From an uncultured Bacteroidales bacterium (GTDB lineage Bacteria > Bacteroidota > Bacteroidia > Bacteroidales > Muribaculaceae), in NCBI GenBank assembly GCA_902784675.1, contig CACZVR010000010.1, forward strand, positions 1-32,511: a stretch of 32,511 bases of DNA. The letters are read 5' to 3'. Both the position numbers and the translations under genes were made by a program. The first letter of the stretch is position 1. Every line of letters starts with the position of its first letter. The notes below the pieces were generated by a model. It was not told the DNA's origin. It did not search any database and worked only from the letters and a program-made list of their open reading frames with translations. This document shows, piece after piece, positions 1-8,789 of this stretch.

Positions 1-1439
1 TCAAAATAATGACGGTAGGACTTGCTGCGATTCAGGAAATAATCATAGTTCTGCTTGTCGCCAACGGTCTGGGCCACACGAGCGATGCACCAATCGGCAA
101 GGGCATATTCCAGTCCTCGTGCAACTGTCTCCTTGTCAGGCTCCAAGTCATAAGGTATATAGCCATATTGTTTCAACAAGCCCATTGAGCGCTCGTCAAG
201 CATCGCACTGGTTGTCATCGCCTTGAGGGCAGCGGTGTCATCCACATCGAAGCCTTTCAGTACCAAATCAGCCAATACAGGAACACCAGGGTTACCCACC
301 ATGCAGTCGGTTTCGTTTCCCATCAGGTGCCACACGGGCAATTTGCCTTGCTGCTCAAAGATGTGCAAAAAGGTTTGAGCAATATCCTTCTGTTTCTCGC
401 GGTGTATGAGCGTCTGCAAGGGATGAGCTGCGCGATAGGTGTCCCACAACGACAAGGTCGTGTAGTTAGTAAAATCGCCCTCATGGACCTCGCCATCGGC
501 ACCACGGTATTCACCGCAAACGTCATTGAACACCGAGGGTGCCACCATTGTGTGATAAAGTGCCGTGTAAAACACAGTGCGGTCATCAGGATTGTCGGTG
601 TCGATGACGATTTTGCTCAATTCGCTGTTCCACGCCTTGTCGGCTGCTGACATGACATGATAGAAGTCCCAATCGGGATTCTCGCTCATGAGATTGCCGA
701 TGGCATTCTCGATGCTCACTGCCGAGAGGCCCGTCTTAACCAACAGCGGTTCACCAGTGTTAGATGTAGTTATCAGCCCCACGGTGTCACGGCTGAGCTT
801 TTCCAATTTGACGTCTTGAGAGAACTCCATGGCAAAAAAATCCTTTTGCGCTCTCGCCCATCCCATCGAGTGCCTGTAACCCGCAATCATGCGAGGCGAC
901 AACTGCTTCATCTTCACTTGCTTGGGCGAATCCCAACCAATACCTTGACCCAGATCGAGCAACAGCTGGCATGTCGTCAGTGAGGGCGAGAATGTATAAC
1001 GGTGCATACCCGTGCGTTGTGTTGCGGTGAGCTCCACATTGACATAGGGGATGCCGCCATCTCGCAAGATCACGGCATAATAGCCAGGGCGCACCACTTC
1101 ATCATTGTGAGAAAAGACCACCTCGCGCTGGTCAATACCAATGACAGGCAGTAAAGCCACATCACCAAGTTCACCGATGCCCGTTCCGCTCAAATGCTGA
1201 TGACCGAAGCCAATCAACACCGAGTCGCTATCGTGGTAACCAGAACACCAGTCCCAACCACGCGTGTGCTGGGTGGGGCCCAACTGGACGTAGCCGAACG
1301 GTACATTCGCACCAAGAAACACATGGCCATGGCCACCTGTTCCAATTCTAGGATTCACCCACTGCGTGAAATTCTCTTCACCGGCCATCGTCAGAAAGCC
1401 AACAATTATCAGTAGTGCTGACAGGATTCTTTTCATCAT
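1..1439 (-). CDS. GH92 family alpha-mannosidase, secreted (partial, C-terminus off window)
   Basis: The translation begins MMKRILSALLIIVGFLTMAG, a clear signal peptide, so the enzyme is exported. It then reads WVNPRIGTGGHGHVF, PFGYVQLGP and HQHLSGTG, the conserved N-terminal blocks of GH92 exo-acting alpha-mannosidases, which trim mannose from N-glycans or yeast mannan with calcium as cofactor. Further on come LSLWDTYRAAHPL and, around residue 376, the MGNETDCMVG block, whose Glu aligns with the family's catalytic acid. The catalytic base lies more C-terminal and should be beyond position 1, so integrity of the active site cannot be judged here. About 479 residues are visible of a family usually 700-800 long. 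Two adjacent ATG codons exist (1439 and 1436). GGAG sits 5 bases before the second, so either may be used. The family is secure; linkage specificity is not readable. Confidence 0.93.
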   Translation of the reverse strand, partial: MMKRILSALLIIVGFLTMAGEENFTQWVNPRIGTGGHGHVFLGANVPFGYVQLGPTQHTRGWDWCSGYHDSDSVLIGFGHQHLSGTGIGELGDVALLPVIGIDQREVVFSHNDEVVRPGYYAVILRDGGIPYVNVELTATQRTGMHRYTFSPSLTTCQLLLDLGQGIGWDSPKQVKMKQLSPRMIAGYRHSMGWARAQKDFFAMEFSQDVKLEKLSRDTVGLITTSNTGEPLLVKTGLSAVSIENAIGNLMSENPDWDFYHVMSAADKAWNSELSKIVIDTDNPDDRTVFYTALYHTMVAPSVFNDVCGEYRGADGEVHEGDFTNYTTLSLWDTYRAAHPLQTLIHREKQKDIAQTFLHIFEQQGKLPVWHLMGNETDCMVGNPGVPVLADLVLKGFDVDDTAALKAMTTSAMLDERSMGLLKQYGYIPYDLEPDKETVARGLEYALADWCIARVAQTVGDKQNYDYFLNRSKSYRHYF

Positions 1440-1465
1440 ATCTCCAAATTTAAGTATTCAGGTTG

Positions 1466-1473
1466 CAAATATA
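1466..1473 (-). promoter_or_regulatory. Bacteroidetes -7 promoter element for the GH92 gene
   Basis: On the minus strand this reads TATATTTG, a perfect TAnnTTTG, 26 bases before the ATG. I see no good -33 TTTG at the usual distance. The surrounding 18 bases are almost the same as those around the divergent peptidase promoter. Confidence 0.65.
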
Positions 1474-1527
1474 ATCATTTTGCAAGAAAAATCCAGGCCT
1501 GATTGACGATAGTTTTTAAGAATTGCT

Positions 1528-1535
1528 TATATTTG
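1528..1535 (+). promoter_or_regulatory. Bacteroidetes -7 promoter element for the S9 peptidase gene
   Basis: TATATTTG matches TAnnTTTG exactly. A possible -33 element ATTG lies at 1502-1505, 22 bases upstream, slightly longer than the usual 19-21. The predicted transcript would have a leader of roughly 50 bases before the ATG at 1594. Confidence 0.65.
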
Positions 1536-1593
1536 CAAGTTGAAATGTCTGAAAACCAATTTTAACTCAATACATCATTAACAGTACAACACT

Positions 1594-3792
1594 ATGAAAT
1601 TAGCAAAGTTAACAGCAATGTCGATAGCGGCGTTGGCCCTGTTGAGTTCATCAACCTGCTCCAAGCAGGAGGCTGCAGCTCCAGGAAAGGCACCTGCTAC
1701 CGAGAAAACTTCCGGTAAAATGGAAAAGCAAGAGTTCACTCCCGAATTCCTGAATCAGCTTGGCCGCGTGGGAGGACCGCAAGTGTCGCCCGACGGCAAG
1801 AAAGTGCTCTATGGCGTGACCTATTATGACATCGCCACCAACAAGGGCAATTGCGACCTGTATGTGATGGACATTGACGGCAGCAACGTGCGCCAGATCA
1901 CCAACACGCCCAAGAGCGAGAGCAACTATGTGTGGATTGACGGCGGCAAGAAAATCGCCTTCATCTACACCGAGGATGGTGAAGACAAAACTCCCCAGTT
2001 GTGGACAATGAATGCCGATGGCGGCGGCCGCAACTGCGTGAGCGATGTGAAAGACGGTATCGAGGGATTCGTTTTCTCGCCCGATGAGAAACGCGTCGTG
2101 ATGATTACTCAAGTGAAGTATGGACAGACCGCTCAAGACATCTATCCCGACTTGGACAAGACAACAGGAAAGATCTATGACGACATGATGTACAAGCACT
2201 GGGATGAATGGGTAACCACAATTCCTCATCCCCTGGTGGCTGACTTTGACGGCAGCAAGGCCGGTAACGTGAAGGACGTGCTTGAGGGTGAGCCTTACGA
2301 GTCACCGATGAAACCCTGGGGTGGCATCGAATCGCTGGCTTGGACTCCCGACAGCAAGAGCCTCGTGTACGTTTGCCGCAAGAAAACCGGCAAAGACTAT
2401 GCATTCTCGACCAACAGTGACTTATACCGCTATGACCTCGAGACCGGCAAAACCGATAACCTGACTCAAGGCATGATGGGCTATGACACCTACCCCATCA
2501 TCAACAGCAAGGGTGAGATGGCATGGCTCTCGATGGAGCATGACGGCTATGAGGCCGACAAGAACCGCATCTTCTTCATGGACGCCGCCGGTAACAAGAA
2601 GGACCTTACCGAGAACTGGGACTATAGCGTAGACGCAATCGCGTGGTCGCCCGACGAGAAGGCCATCTACTTCATCTGCCCGTTCCAAGGCGTACAGCCC
2701 ATCTTCCGCATGGATGTCGCTACCCAAAAGGTTGACACCATCGCCATGGGCGTGTGTGACTTCGATGGTCTGGCATTTGCCGGCAATGACACCGTCATCA
2801 CCTGCCGCCACAGCTATCAAACGCCCAACGAGATCTTCTCGGTACAGATGGGCAAGGAGCCCGTTCAGTTGACCCACGTCAACGACGAGATGATGGCCAG
2901 CGTGGACAGCATCGGCATTGAGAAGCGCATGATTCCCACTACCGACGGCAAGCTGATGACCACTTGGGTGTGCTACCCGCCTAACTTCGACCCCAACAAG
3001 AAGTATCCTGCTATCCTCTTCTGCGAGGGTGGTCCCCAATCTCCTGTCAGCCAGTTCTGGAGCTATCGCTGGAACATGCACATCATGGCCAGCAATGGCT
3101 ACATTGTCATTCTGCCCAACCGCCGCGGTCTTCCTGGCTTCGGCACCGAGTGGAACGCACAGATCAGTGGCGACTATGGTGGCCAGAACATGCGTGACTA
3201 CCTGAGCGCAGTGGATTACATGAAGAAGGAGCCTTACATCGATGGTGACCACATCGGTGCTGTGGGTGCTAGCTATGGTGGCTATTCGGTATACTTCCTT
3301 GCCGGAAACCACAACAAGCGCTTCGCCTGCTTCCTGGCACACGCCGGTATCTTCAACCTCGAGGCACAGTACCTTGAGACCGAAGAGATGTGGTTCGTGC
3401 AATGGGATCTGGGCGGTCCGTACTGGGAGAAGGGTAACGCTGTCGCACAGCGCTCCTACACCCAGGCCAATCCCAAGAACTACGTACAAAACTGGGATAC
3501 CCCCATCATGTGCACAGCAGGCGAGCTTGACTACCGCATCGTCTTCACCCAGGCATGCCAGGCTTTCAACGCCGCCAAAATCAAGGGCTTGCCCGCCAAG
3601 TTGCTGCTCTTCCCCGACGAGAACCACTGGATCTTGAAACCGCAGAACAGCATCCTGTGGCAGCGTGAGTTCTTCAACTGGCTTGACACATGGCTGAAGC
3701 CCGACAGCGAGGCAGCCAAGGCCTATAAAGCCAAAAACGACTCCATCAATGCAGCAAAAGCCGCTTCAACGCTGATTGAGCAGCCCAAGTAA
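1594..3792 (+). CDS. S9 family (prolyl oligopeptidase-type) dipeptidyl peptidase, lipoprotein
   Basis: A 732-residue protein with a lipoprotein-type signal peptide; the likely lipidated residue is Cys22 (LLSSSTC). The N-terminal two thirds carry beta-propeller repeats of the TolB/WD40-like kind (SPDGKKVLYG, WSPDEKAIYFI). The C-terminal third is an alpha/beta hydrolase with a complete S9 triad: Ser560 in GASYGGYS, Asp646 in GELDYR and His678 in DENHW. The layout fits the S9 exopeptidases that release dipeptides from peptide N-termini in Bacteroidetes periplasms (DPP5/acylaminoacyl-peptidase-like). The propeller probably limits substrates to short peptides. It is transcribed divergently from the mannosidase from its own promoter and ends at a hairpin terminator. 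The subfamily (DPP4, DPP5 or DPP7-like specificity) cannot be fixed by eye, although a true DPP7 would be S46, not S9. Confidence 0.93.
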   Translation: MKLAKLTAMSIAALALLSSSTCSKQEAAAPGKAPATEKTSGKMEKQEFTPEFLNQLGRVGGPQVSPDGKKVLYGVTYYDIATNKGNCDLYVMDIDGSNVRQITNTPKSESNYVWIDGGKKIAFIYTEDGEDKTPQLWTMNADGGGRNCVSDVKDGIEGFVFSPDEKRVVMITQVKYGQTAQDIYPDLDKTTGKIYDDMMYKHWDEWVTTIPHPLVADFDGSKAGNVKDVLEGEPYESPMKPWGGIESLAWTPDSKSLVYVCRKKTGKDYAFSTNSDLYRYDLETGKTDNLTQGMMGYDTYPIINSKGEMAWLSMEHDGYEADKNRIFFMDAAGNKKDLTENWDYSVDAIAWSPDEKAIYFICPFQGVQPIFRMDVATQKVDTIAMGVCDFDGLAFAGNDTVITCRHSYQTPNEIFSVQMGKEPVQLTHVNDEMMASVDSIGIEKRMIPTTDGKLMTTWVCYPPNFDPNKKYPAILFCEGGPQSPVSQFWSYRWNMHIMASNGYIVILPNRRGLPGFGTEWNAQISGDYGGQNMRDYLSAVDYMKKEPYIDGDHIGAVGASYGGYSVYFLAGNHNKRFACFLAHAGIFNLEAQYLETEEMWFVQWDLGGPYWEKGNAVAQRSYTQANPKNYVQNWDTPIMCTAGELDYRIVFTQACQAFNAAKIKGLPAKLLLFPDENHWILKPQNSILWQREFFNWLDTWLKPDSEAAKAYKAKNDSINAAKAASTLIEQPK

Positions 3793-3817
3793 AACATTGA
3801 CATAAAAAGAATTGACA

Positions 3818-3848
3818 AACGGGGATGGCCATCGTGGTCGTCCCCGTT
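3818..3848 (+). terminator. Hairpin terminator after the S9 peptidase
   Basis: A 14-pair stem (3818-3831 with 3835-3848) closes on a TCG loop. Two of the pairs are G-U wobbles, so the hairpin is stable only in plus-strand RNA. The T-tract after it is weak (GTTGATT). Confidence 0.7.
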
Positions 3849-3909
3849 GTTGATTCCAGTACTCAAGAAACAGCTGCCACACAAAACGATATTATTCAAT
3901 AAAAAGATT

Positions 3910-3917
3910 TATCTTTG
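3910..3917 (+). promoter_or_regulatory. -7 promoter element for the metallophosphoesterase
   Basis: TATCTTTG matches TAnnTTTG and gives a leader of about 25 bases before the ATG at 3948. A TTG codon in frame with the gene lies inside this element, so a longer open frame starting there is not a real start. Confidence 0.65.
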
Positions 3918-3947
3918 CACACTCAACAGCAAATAACCAAAAAAGAT

Positions 3948-4940
3948 ATGGCTAAATTTCTGATTGTCGCATTGACCGTGATTCTATCAATGTTGGGATA
4001 TGTTTCCTGGCACGTGTGGAGGGTTCTGCCGTTCTCTACACCAGTCAAAACGGTCATCCTCCTGCTGATGCTAGCGGCCGTCGGTTGCATGGTACTGCAC
4101 TTCATCCTGCTGCTGGACGTCGGTCGGCTCTTTCATCTGGTGCCCGCGACCTGGCTCAAAAACAACGGAACCACTTCGCTGATCATCACAGCTGTGATGC
4201 TGGTAACTTTTATTGCAGGAAACATCCACTATCACAACAAATCACGACAGGAAATCAACCTCAAGACCGAGAAACATCTTGAACGACCACTGAAAATTGT
4301 CATGCTGAGCGACGTGCATGCAGGATTCCATAACCGTCGCAGCGAGATCGGCCGATGGGTAGACATGATCAACGACGAACATGCCGACCTTGTGCTCATC
4401 GCCGGCGACTTGATTGACGGAAACGTTCGACCATTGCGGGAACAAGGTACTGCCGAGGAGTTTAAGCGGCTGAACGCGCCCACAGTCATGTGCTTGGGCA
4501 ACCATGAGTACATCACCGGCATCAAAGAAGCATTAGATTTGATTAAGGAAACAGGAATTAAACTGTTACGGGATGAGGCTATGACTATCCATGGGCTGAC
4601 CATCATCGGCCGTGACGACCGCAGCAATCGCCATCGCAAAAGCGTCTCAACATTGACAACAGGCATGGATTCAACTAACTATACCATCCTGCTTGACCAT
4701 CAACCTTTCCAGCTTGAGGAAGCAGAACAGAATAATATTGACCTGCAACTGAGCGGCCATACCCATCGTGGACAAGTGTGGCCCTTGAACTGGGTCACCC
4801 ATGCGATGTATGAGTGTGACTACGGCAGTTGGAAACGCGGTAACACCGATTATTATGTGAGTTCGGGAATAGGCATCTGGGGCGGTAAATTCCGCATCGG
4901 CACTTCTTCAGAGTATGTGGTGATTAACCTTAGCAACTGA
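3948..4940 (+). CDS. Membrane-anchored calcineurin-like metallophosphoesterase
   Basis: A 330-residue protein with about three hydrophobic segments in the first 93 residues (roughly 3-20, 34-56, 76-92), then a calcineurin-like phosphoesterase domain. All metal-ligand blocks are present: SDVH (Asp122, His124), GDLID (Asp154), GNHE (Asn185, His186), DHQP (His251) and SGHTHRGQ (His271, His273). This is the YkuE-type arrangement, a two-metal hydrolase tethered to the inner membrane. Relatives act on phosphodiester or pyrophosphate bonds, some in lipid A precursors, but the substrate cannot be told here. The ATG at 3948 is chosen because the promoter overlaps the only earlier in-frame start. It converges on recQ with 8 bases between the stop codons and no recognisable hairpin between them. 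Confidence 0.9.
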   Translation: MAKFLIVALTVILSMLGYVSWHVWRVLPFSTPVKTVILLLMLAAVGCMVLHFILLLDVGRLFHLVPATWLKNNGTTSLIITAVMLVTFIAGNIHYHNKSRQEINLKTEKHLERPLKIVMLSDVHAGFHNRRSEIGRWVDMINDEHADLVLIAGDLIDGNVRPLREQGTAEEFKRLNAPTVMCLGNHEYITGIKEALDLIKETGIKLLRDEAMTIHGLTIIGRDDRSNRHRKSVSTLTTGMDSTNYTILLDHQPFQLEEAEQNNIDLQLSGHTHRGQVWPLNWVTHAMYECDYGSWKRGNTDYYVSSGIGIWGGKFRIGTSSEYVVINLSN

Positions 4941-4948
4941 GCCGACAC

Positions 4949-6859
4949 TCATTTCACAGTGCGGTAAGTGTCATCGTCAAGATGTTTGATATAGCCCTCG
5001 TCCACCAAAAATGAAAGCATAGCTATCACCTCGTCCCGAGGGAAAGACAAAGTGCTCAGAAAGTCCTCAAGACGGCGAGGACGCTGCCCCGCCATGTAAA
5101 GGAGCCCTTGCTGGACATCTTCGGGTACATGGTCTTCACGCTTGCGACGGTCGATGCACAGGTCGCAGTGGCCACAATCTTCAGATACCGTTTCACCAAA
5201 ATAGCCGCGAAGCATGCGTTCCCGGCACCCCTTATCACTATAGGCATAGTTAATAGTCGCCTCGACACGCTGTGACATGCGTTCGCGCAAATCCTCATAC
5301 ACGCTGATGGGGATAAGCACATGCTTTGCTTCTTCACGCGAGGTGGTGTAAATGATGTAAGGTGTACGTTTGCGGGGAACATAATGCAAGATGTGCATCC
5401 TCGTCAATTCCAACAAGGAATTGTAAATCGTCTCCTGCGAAAGGCCGGTCCTGAATGAAATGACATCCTCGTTGATGAACACATAATCGGCGAACAGGCC
5501 CGTGTAGAGGCGCAAGATGGCCTGCAGGACCTGATCAGCGCCAGGAGTATTGGTGTCCAAGTCATACAGTTCTTCTTTGCGGGCAAAGATCATCACACGC
5601 GACTGCGTCTCAATCTCCTCGACAAACTCGATATAGCCTGAACGGGTTAGGATCTTGAGCGCATTGTGTGTGGGCAAAACCGGCAAGTCATAAGTGCGGC
5701 AGAAGAGGTTGAAATTGAAATCAAACATCCGCTGGTAGCCCTCACCCACACATACACCCAGAAAATCACTTACCAATTCATACACCCTGCGGATGAAATC
5801 CTTTTCAGGAAAGGACTCGGTGATGTGGCGCCGCAACGTGCGCTGGTCGGTGTGCTTGACAAGCAGCACTGCATAGGAGCGCTTGCCATCACGACCTGCT
5901 CGGCCTGCCTCCTGATAGTACTCCTCCAAGGAATTGGGTATATCAACATGGACAACGAGCCTGACATCGGGCTTGTCGATTCCCATGCCAAAGGCATTGG
6001 TCGCCACCATCACACGACACTGGTCGGTGGTCCACTTGTTCTGCTTGTCCTCCTTGTCCTCCACATAAAGCCCCGCATGATAGAAGTCGGCATGAATACC
6101 AGCCCGATTGAGTTCGTCACAAATCTGCTTTGTGCGCTTTCTGGAACGCACATACACGATAGCCGTCCCCGGCACCGAGCGAAGGATGTGAATGAGTTCG
6201 GTGACTTTTTCCTCAGCTTCGCGTACTACATAAGACAAATTGTCGCGTGCAAAGCTCATGGAATACACATTGGAGGCTTTGAAAGCCAAGCAATGCTGGA
6301 TATCCTCAACCACGACAGGAGTGGCTGTAGCCGTCAATGCAAGTACCGGAGCATTAGGGAAAAGTTTACGCACCTGAGCGATGCGCAGAAACGAAGGCCT
6401 GAAATCATAACCCCATTGCGAGATGCAATGTGCCTCGTCCACGACAATCAGCGAAACCGGCATCTGGCGCAGATGCTCCAGGAAAGAGCGGGACTGCAAC
6501 CTCTCGGGCGAGACATAAAGGAACTTACAATTGCCGTACAGGCACTTCTCATAGACGCGGTTCACCTCGCCACGAGAGAGGCCTGCATACAAGTAATTCG
6601 CCTTGATGTGCAGGGAGCGCAGACGATCCACCTGGTCTTTCATCAACGAGATGATGGGCGTGACGACAAGCGTCATGCCATCCATGACCATCGTGGGAAC
6701 CTGAAAAGTGATGGATTTGCCTCCGCCTGTGGGCATCAGGCCCAAGGTGTCACGCCCCTCGAGCACCGAATTGATGATATCCTGCTGGAGCGGCCTGAAA
6801 GAATCATATCCCCAATACTTCTTGAGGACATCAAGAATTGCCTTGGGACTGGTCGGCAT
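4949..6859 (-). CDS. recQ: ATP-dependent DNA helicase RecQ (Bacteroidetes-type)
   Basis: A 636-residue SF2 helicase that unwinds DNA 3' to 5' in recombination and fork repair. Visible motifs are the Q-motif region YWGYDSFRPLQ (15-25), Walker A TGGGKS (44-49), DEAH (141-144), TATAT (177-181) and motif VI QEAGRAGRDG (316-325). The RecQ zinc cluster is also present, with Cys545, 562, 565 and 568. Unlike E. coli RecQ, about 200 residues separate the helicase core from the zinc cluster. Only about 65 residues follow the cluster, forming a winged-helix-like tail, and there is no obvious HRDC domain. The start overlaps the end of recJ by 29 bases, implying one transcript and coupled translation. RecJ resects 5' ends exposed by RecQ unwinding in the RecFOR pathway, so the pairing makes functional sense. 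Confidence 0.95.
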   Translation of the reverse strand: MPTSPKAILDVLKKYWGYDSFRPLQQDIINSVLEGRDTLGLMPTGGGKSITFQVPTMVMDGMTLVVTPIISLMKDQVDRLRSLHIKANYLYAGLSRGEVNRVYEKCLYGNCKFLYVSPERLQSRSFLEHLRQMPVSLIVVDEAHCISQWGYDFRPSFLRIAQVRKLFPNAPVLALTATATPVVVEDIQHCLAFKASNVYSMSFARDNLSYVVREAEEKVTELIHILRSVPGTAIVYVRSRKRTKQICDELNRAGIHADFYHAGLYVEDKEDKQNKWTTDQCRVMVATNAFGMGIDKPDVRLVVHVDIPNSLEEYYQEAGRAGRDGKRSYAVLLVKHTDQRTLRRHITESFPEKDFIRRVYELVSDFLGVCVGEGYQRMFDFNFNLFCRTYDLPVLPTHNALKILTRSGYIEFVEEIETQSRVMIFARKEELYDLDTNTPGADQVLQAILRLYTGLFADYVFINEDVISFRTGLSQETIYNSLLELTRMHILHYVPRKRTPYIIYTTSREEAKHVLIPISVYEDLRERMSQRVEATINYAYSDKGCRERMLRGYFGETVSEDCGHCDLCIDRRKREDHVPEDVQQGLLYMAGQRPRRLEDFLSTLSFPRDEVIAMLSFLVDEGYIKHLDDDTYRTVK

Positions 6860-8588
6860 CCTCGTGCAGTTTTATGGCCTTGACCATGAGTTGCACCGAC
6901 GAACTGGTGCGATGACGCGTTTCCTCTATCGTGTAACAGATGTCAACGGGCTTGCCTGCCTTGAGGGCATCACTGAAACCTGCCTGGCCAAAAGCGATGG
7001 CGTTGAGCACCTTGTTGCCCTCCTCGTCACGCAGGTCAAGCTTGATGTGCTCCATTTTCTTACCGACCACCTTGCTGGTGCCGATGTCATAGACCCCTCG
7101 TGTGATGAAGACAGGCTTGCTGTTGCCGGGGCCATAGGGGTTGAGCATGCGCAAGTAACGCAGCAACGCACCATTGATGTCACTGAACTTGATCTCGCAG
7201 TCAATGTCCATAGCGGGTGTCACCTGCTCGTCATGGATGTGCTGCTCGACGTACTCGGTGAGACGGCGACGGAATTCAGGAATATTCTCTTCCTTGATCG
7301 ACAAACCAACAGCGTTGGTGTGACCGCCAAAGGTCTCCAACAAGTCACGACATGACTTGATGGCAGTATAGACATCGAAACCGCGCACCGAGCGTGATGA
7401 ACCCGTCGCGATGCCGTCGGCATAATAAGTCAGCACCACCGATGGACGGAAGTACAACTCGGCCAAGCGAGCGGCCACAATCCCGATAACACCCTTGTGC
7501 CAGTTACGGTCATAGATGACGATGGGTTTCTTGCCGTCAAGGACTTGGGCATGACTCTCGATAATCTCGTTGGCCTCGACCGTCACCTGGCTGTCCAGTT
7601 CCTTGCGGTTGCTGTTGTACTGGTCGATGCGCTTGGAAATCTCCATGGCGCTCTGCATGTTGCGTGACACAAGCAGCTCCACTGACTCTTGACCGGACTC
7701 CATTCGGCCCGATGCGTTGATGCGCGGACCGATCTTGAAAATGATGTCATTGATAGTCAGCTCATGCCTGTTGAGTCCGCAAGTGCGGATGATGCTGCGC
7801 AAACCCACATTCGGGTTATTGTTCAAACGGCGCAGACCGTAGAACATCATCACACGGTTTTCGCCCGTGAGCGGCACGATGTCGGCAGCAATGCTCACAG
7901 CCACCAGGTCAAGCATGGCCTCAAGGTTATACATGGACCCCAAGCCGTTACTCTTGGAGAACGCCTGCATGAACTTGAAGCCCACACCACATCCCGACAA
8001 GCCCTTGTAGGGATAGTTGTCGTCAACGAGCTTGGGATTCAGGATTGCAGCGGCATCAGGCAAGACGTCATCAGGGACATGGTGGTCACACACAATGAAC
8101 TCTATGCCTTTCTCCTTGGCATAGGCGATTTCGTCGATTGCCTTAATTCCGCAATCAAGCACAATAATCAAACTTACCCCAATCGATGCAGCATAATCGA
8201 TGCTCTGTATCGATATTCCATACCCGTCGTCATCACGGGTCGGGATATAGTACTCCAGATTGGAGTAGATGTTTTGAAGATACTTATACACGAGCGCTAC
8301 GGCCGTGGTACCATCCACGTCGTAGTCTCCATACACCATAATCTTCTCTTTGGCCCCTAACGCCTTGTTCAGCCTTGCCACAGCCTTGTCCATGTTCTTC
8401 ATCAAGAACGGATCGTGCAACTGTTGGAGTGACGGGTAGAGAAAATCGTGGACATCGTCCGCGGTCTTCAAGCCCCTGAGCACCAACAGCCGAGCGATAG
8501 CGGGGCAGTTGGGGAACTGGGCCGCCAACTGCTCTTGGGCAATGCGTTCGTCGGATGTTAGAGGTAAGTAATTCCATTTACTTATCAT
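6831..8588 (-). CDS. recJ: Single-stranded-DNA-specific exonuclease RecJ
   Basis: A 585-residue DHH-family 5'-3' exonuclease that degrades single-stranded DNA in recombination and mismatch/base-excision repair. Motifs in order are GDYDVDG (87-93), LDCGIKA (144-150), CDHH (167-170), LSGCGVGFK (197-205) and the core INASGRM block. The C-terminal DHHA1 part has FGGHTNAVG, and an OB-like tail follows. The ATG at 8588 (MISKWNYLPL) is preferred because family members begin close to the KWNY-like segment. An in-frame ATG at 8627 would add 13 unconserved residues (MGPCYCILTKTTI). recQ follows with overlap. The promoter lies unusually far upstream (about 165 bases of leader). Confidence 0.95.
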   Translation of the reverse strand: MISKWNYLPLTSDERIAQEQLAAQFPNCPAIARLLVLRGLKTADDVHDFLYPSLQQLHDPFLMKNMDKAVARLNKALGAKEKIMVYGDYDVDGTTAVALVYKYLQNIYSNLEYYIPTRDDDGYGISIQSIDYAASIGVSLIIVLDCGIKAIDEIAYAKEKGIEFIVCDHHVPDDVLPDAAAILNPKLVDDNYPYKGLSGCGVGFKFMQAFSKSNGLGSMYNLEAMLDLVAVSIAADIVPLTGENRVMMFYGLRRLNNNPNVGLRSIIRTCGLNRHELTINDIIFKIGPRINASGRMESGQESVELLVSRNMQSAMEISKRIDQYNSNRKELDSQVTVEANEIIESHAQVLDGKKPIVIYDRNWHKGVIGIVAARLAELYFRPSVVLTYYADGIATGSSRSVRGFDVYTAIKSCRDLLETFGGHTNAVGLSIKEENIPEFRRRLTEYVEQHIHDEQVTPAMDIDCEIKFSDINGALLRYLRMLNPYGPGNSKPVFITRGVYDIGTSKVVGKKMEHIKLDLRDEEGNKVLNAIAFGQAGFSDALKAGKPVDICYTIEETRHRTSSSVQLMVKAIKLHEDADQSQGNS

Positions 8589-8755
8589 TATAGTTGTTTT
8601 TGTTAATATGCAATAACAGGGGCCCATTACCGCAGAGCAATGAGCTAGTGGAGATAGAAATATATATCGTTGGGGTTCAGTAAATTATGGCACCCACACA
8701 CACAATTGATTTCGATAATCATCGCCTGGTGCCAATCAACACCCCTTATTTACAC
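8589..8755 (-). promoter_or_regulatory. Long, possibly structured 5' leader of recJ-recQ
   Basis: If transcription starts just after the promoter at 8759-8789, about 165 bases precede the recJ start. The leader contains a perfect 7-base inverted repeat (8688-8694 with 8728-8734, TGGCACC) nested inside a GGGGT/ACCCC pair (8741-8745 with 8672-8676). It matches no riboswitch I recognise. A weaker TATATTTC promoter-like sequence within it could give a shorter transcript. Confidence 0.35.
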
Positions 8756-8758
8756 CCA

Positions 8759-8789
8759 CAAAATTAGGTAAAAACAACAAGTAATCAAA
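8759..8789 (-). promoter_or_regulatory. Promoter of the recJ-recQ operon
   Basis: On the minus strand a TTTG (8789-8786) is followed, 19 bases later, by TAATTTTG (8766-8759). Both elements and their spacing fit the Bacteroidetes sigma-70-like consensus. Confidence 0.7.

Noticed and set aside
2422-3627. A 401-codon open frame antisense to the S9 peptidase
   Set aside because: It lies wholly within a gene with an intact catalytic triad and clear domains. Its translation is Val/His/Leu-rich with no family motif, as expected when a codon-biased gene is read on the opposite strand.
5666-6883. A 405-codon open frame antisense to recQ
   Set aside because: It mirrors the recQ codons, carries no recognisable motif, and no -7 element precedes it.
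8588-8627. Upstream ATG of recJ at 8627
   Set aside because: It would add MGPCYCILTKTTI, which does not look like the start of the family. Kept only as an alternative.
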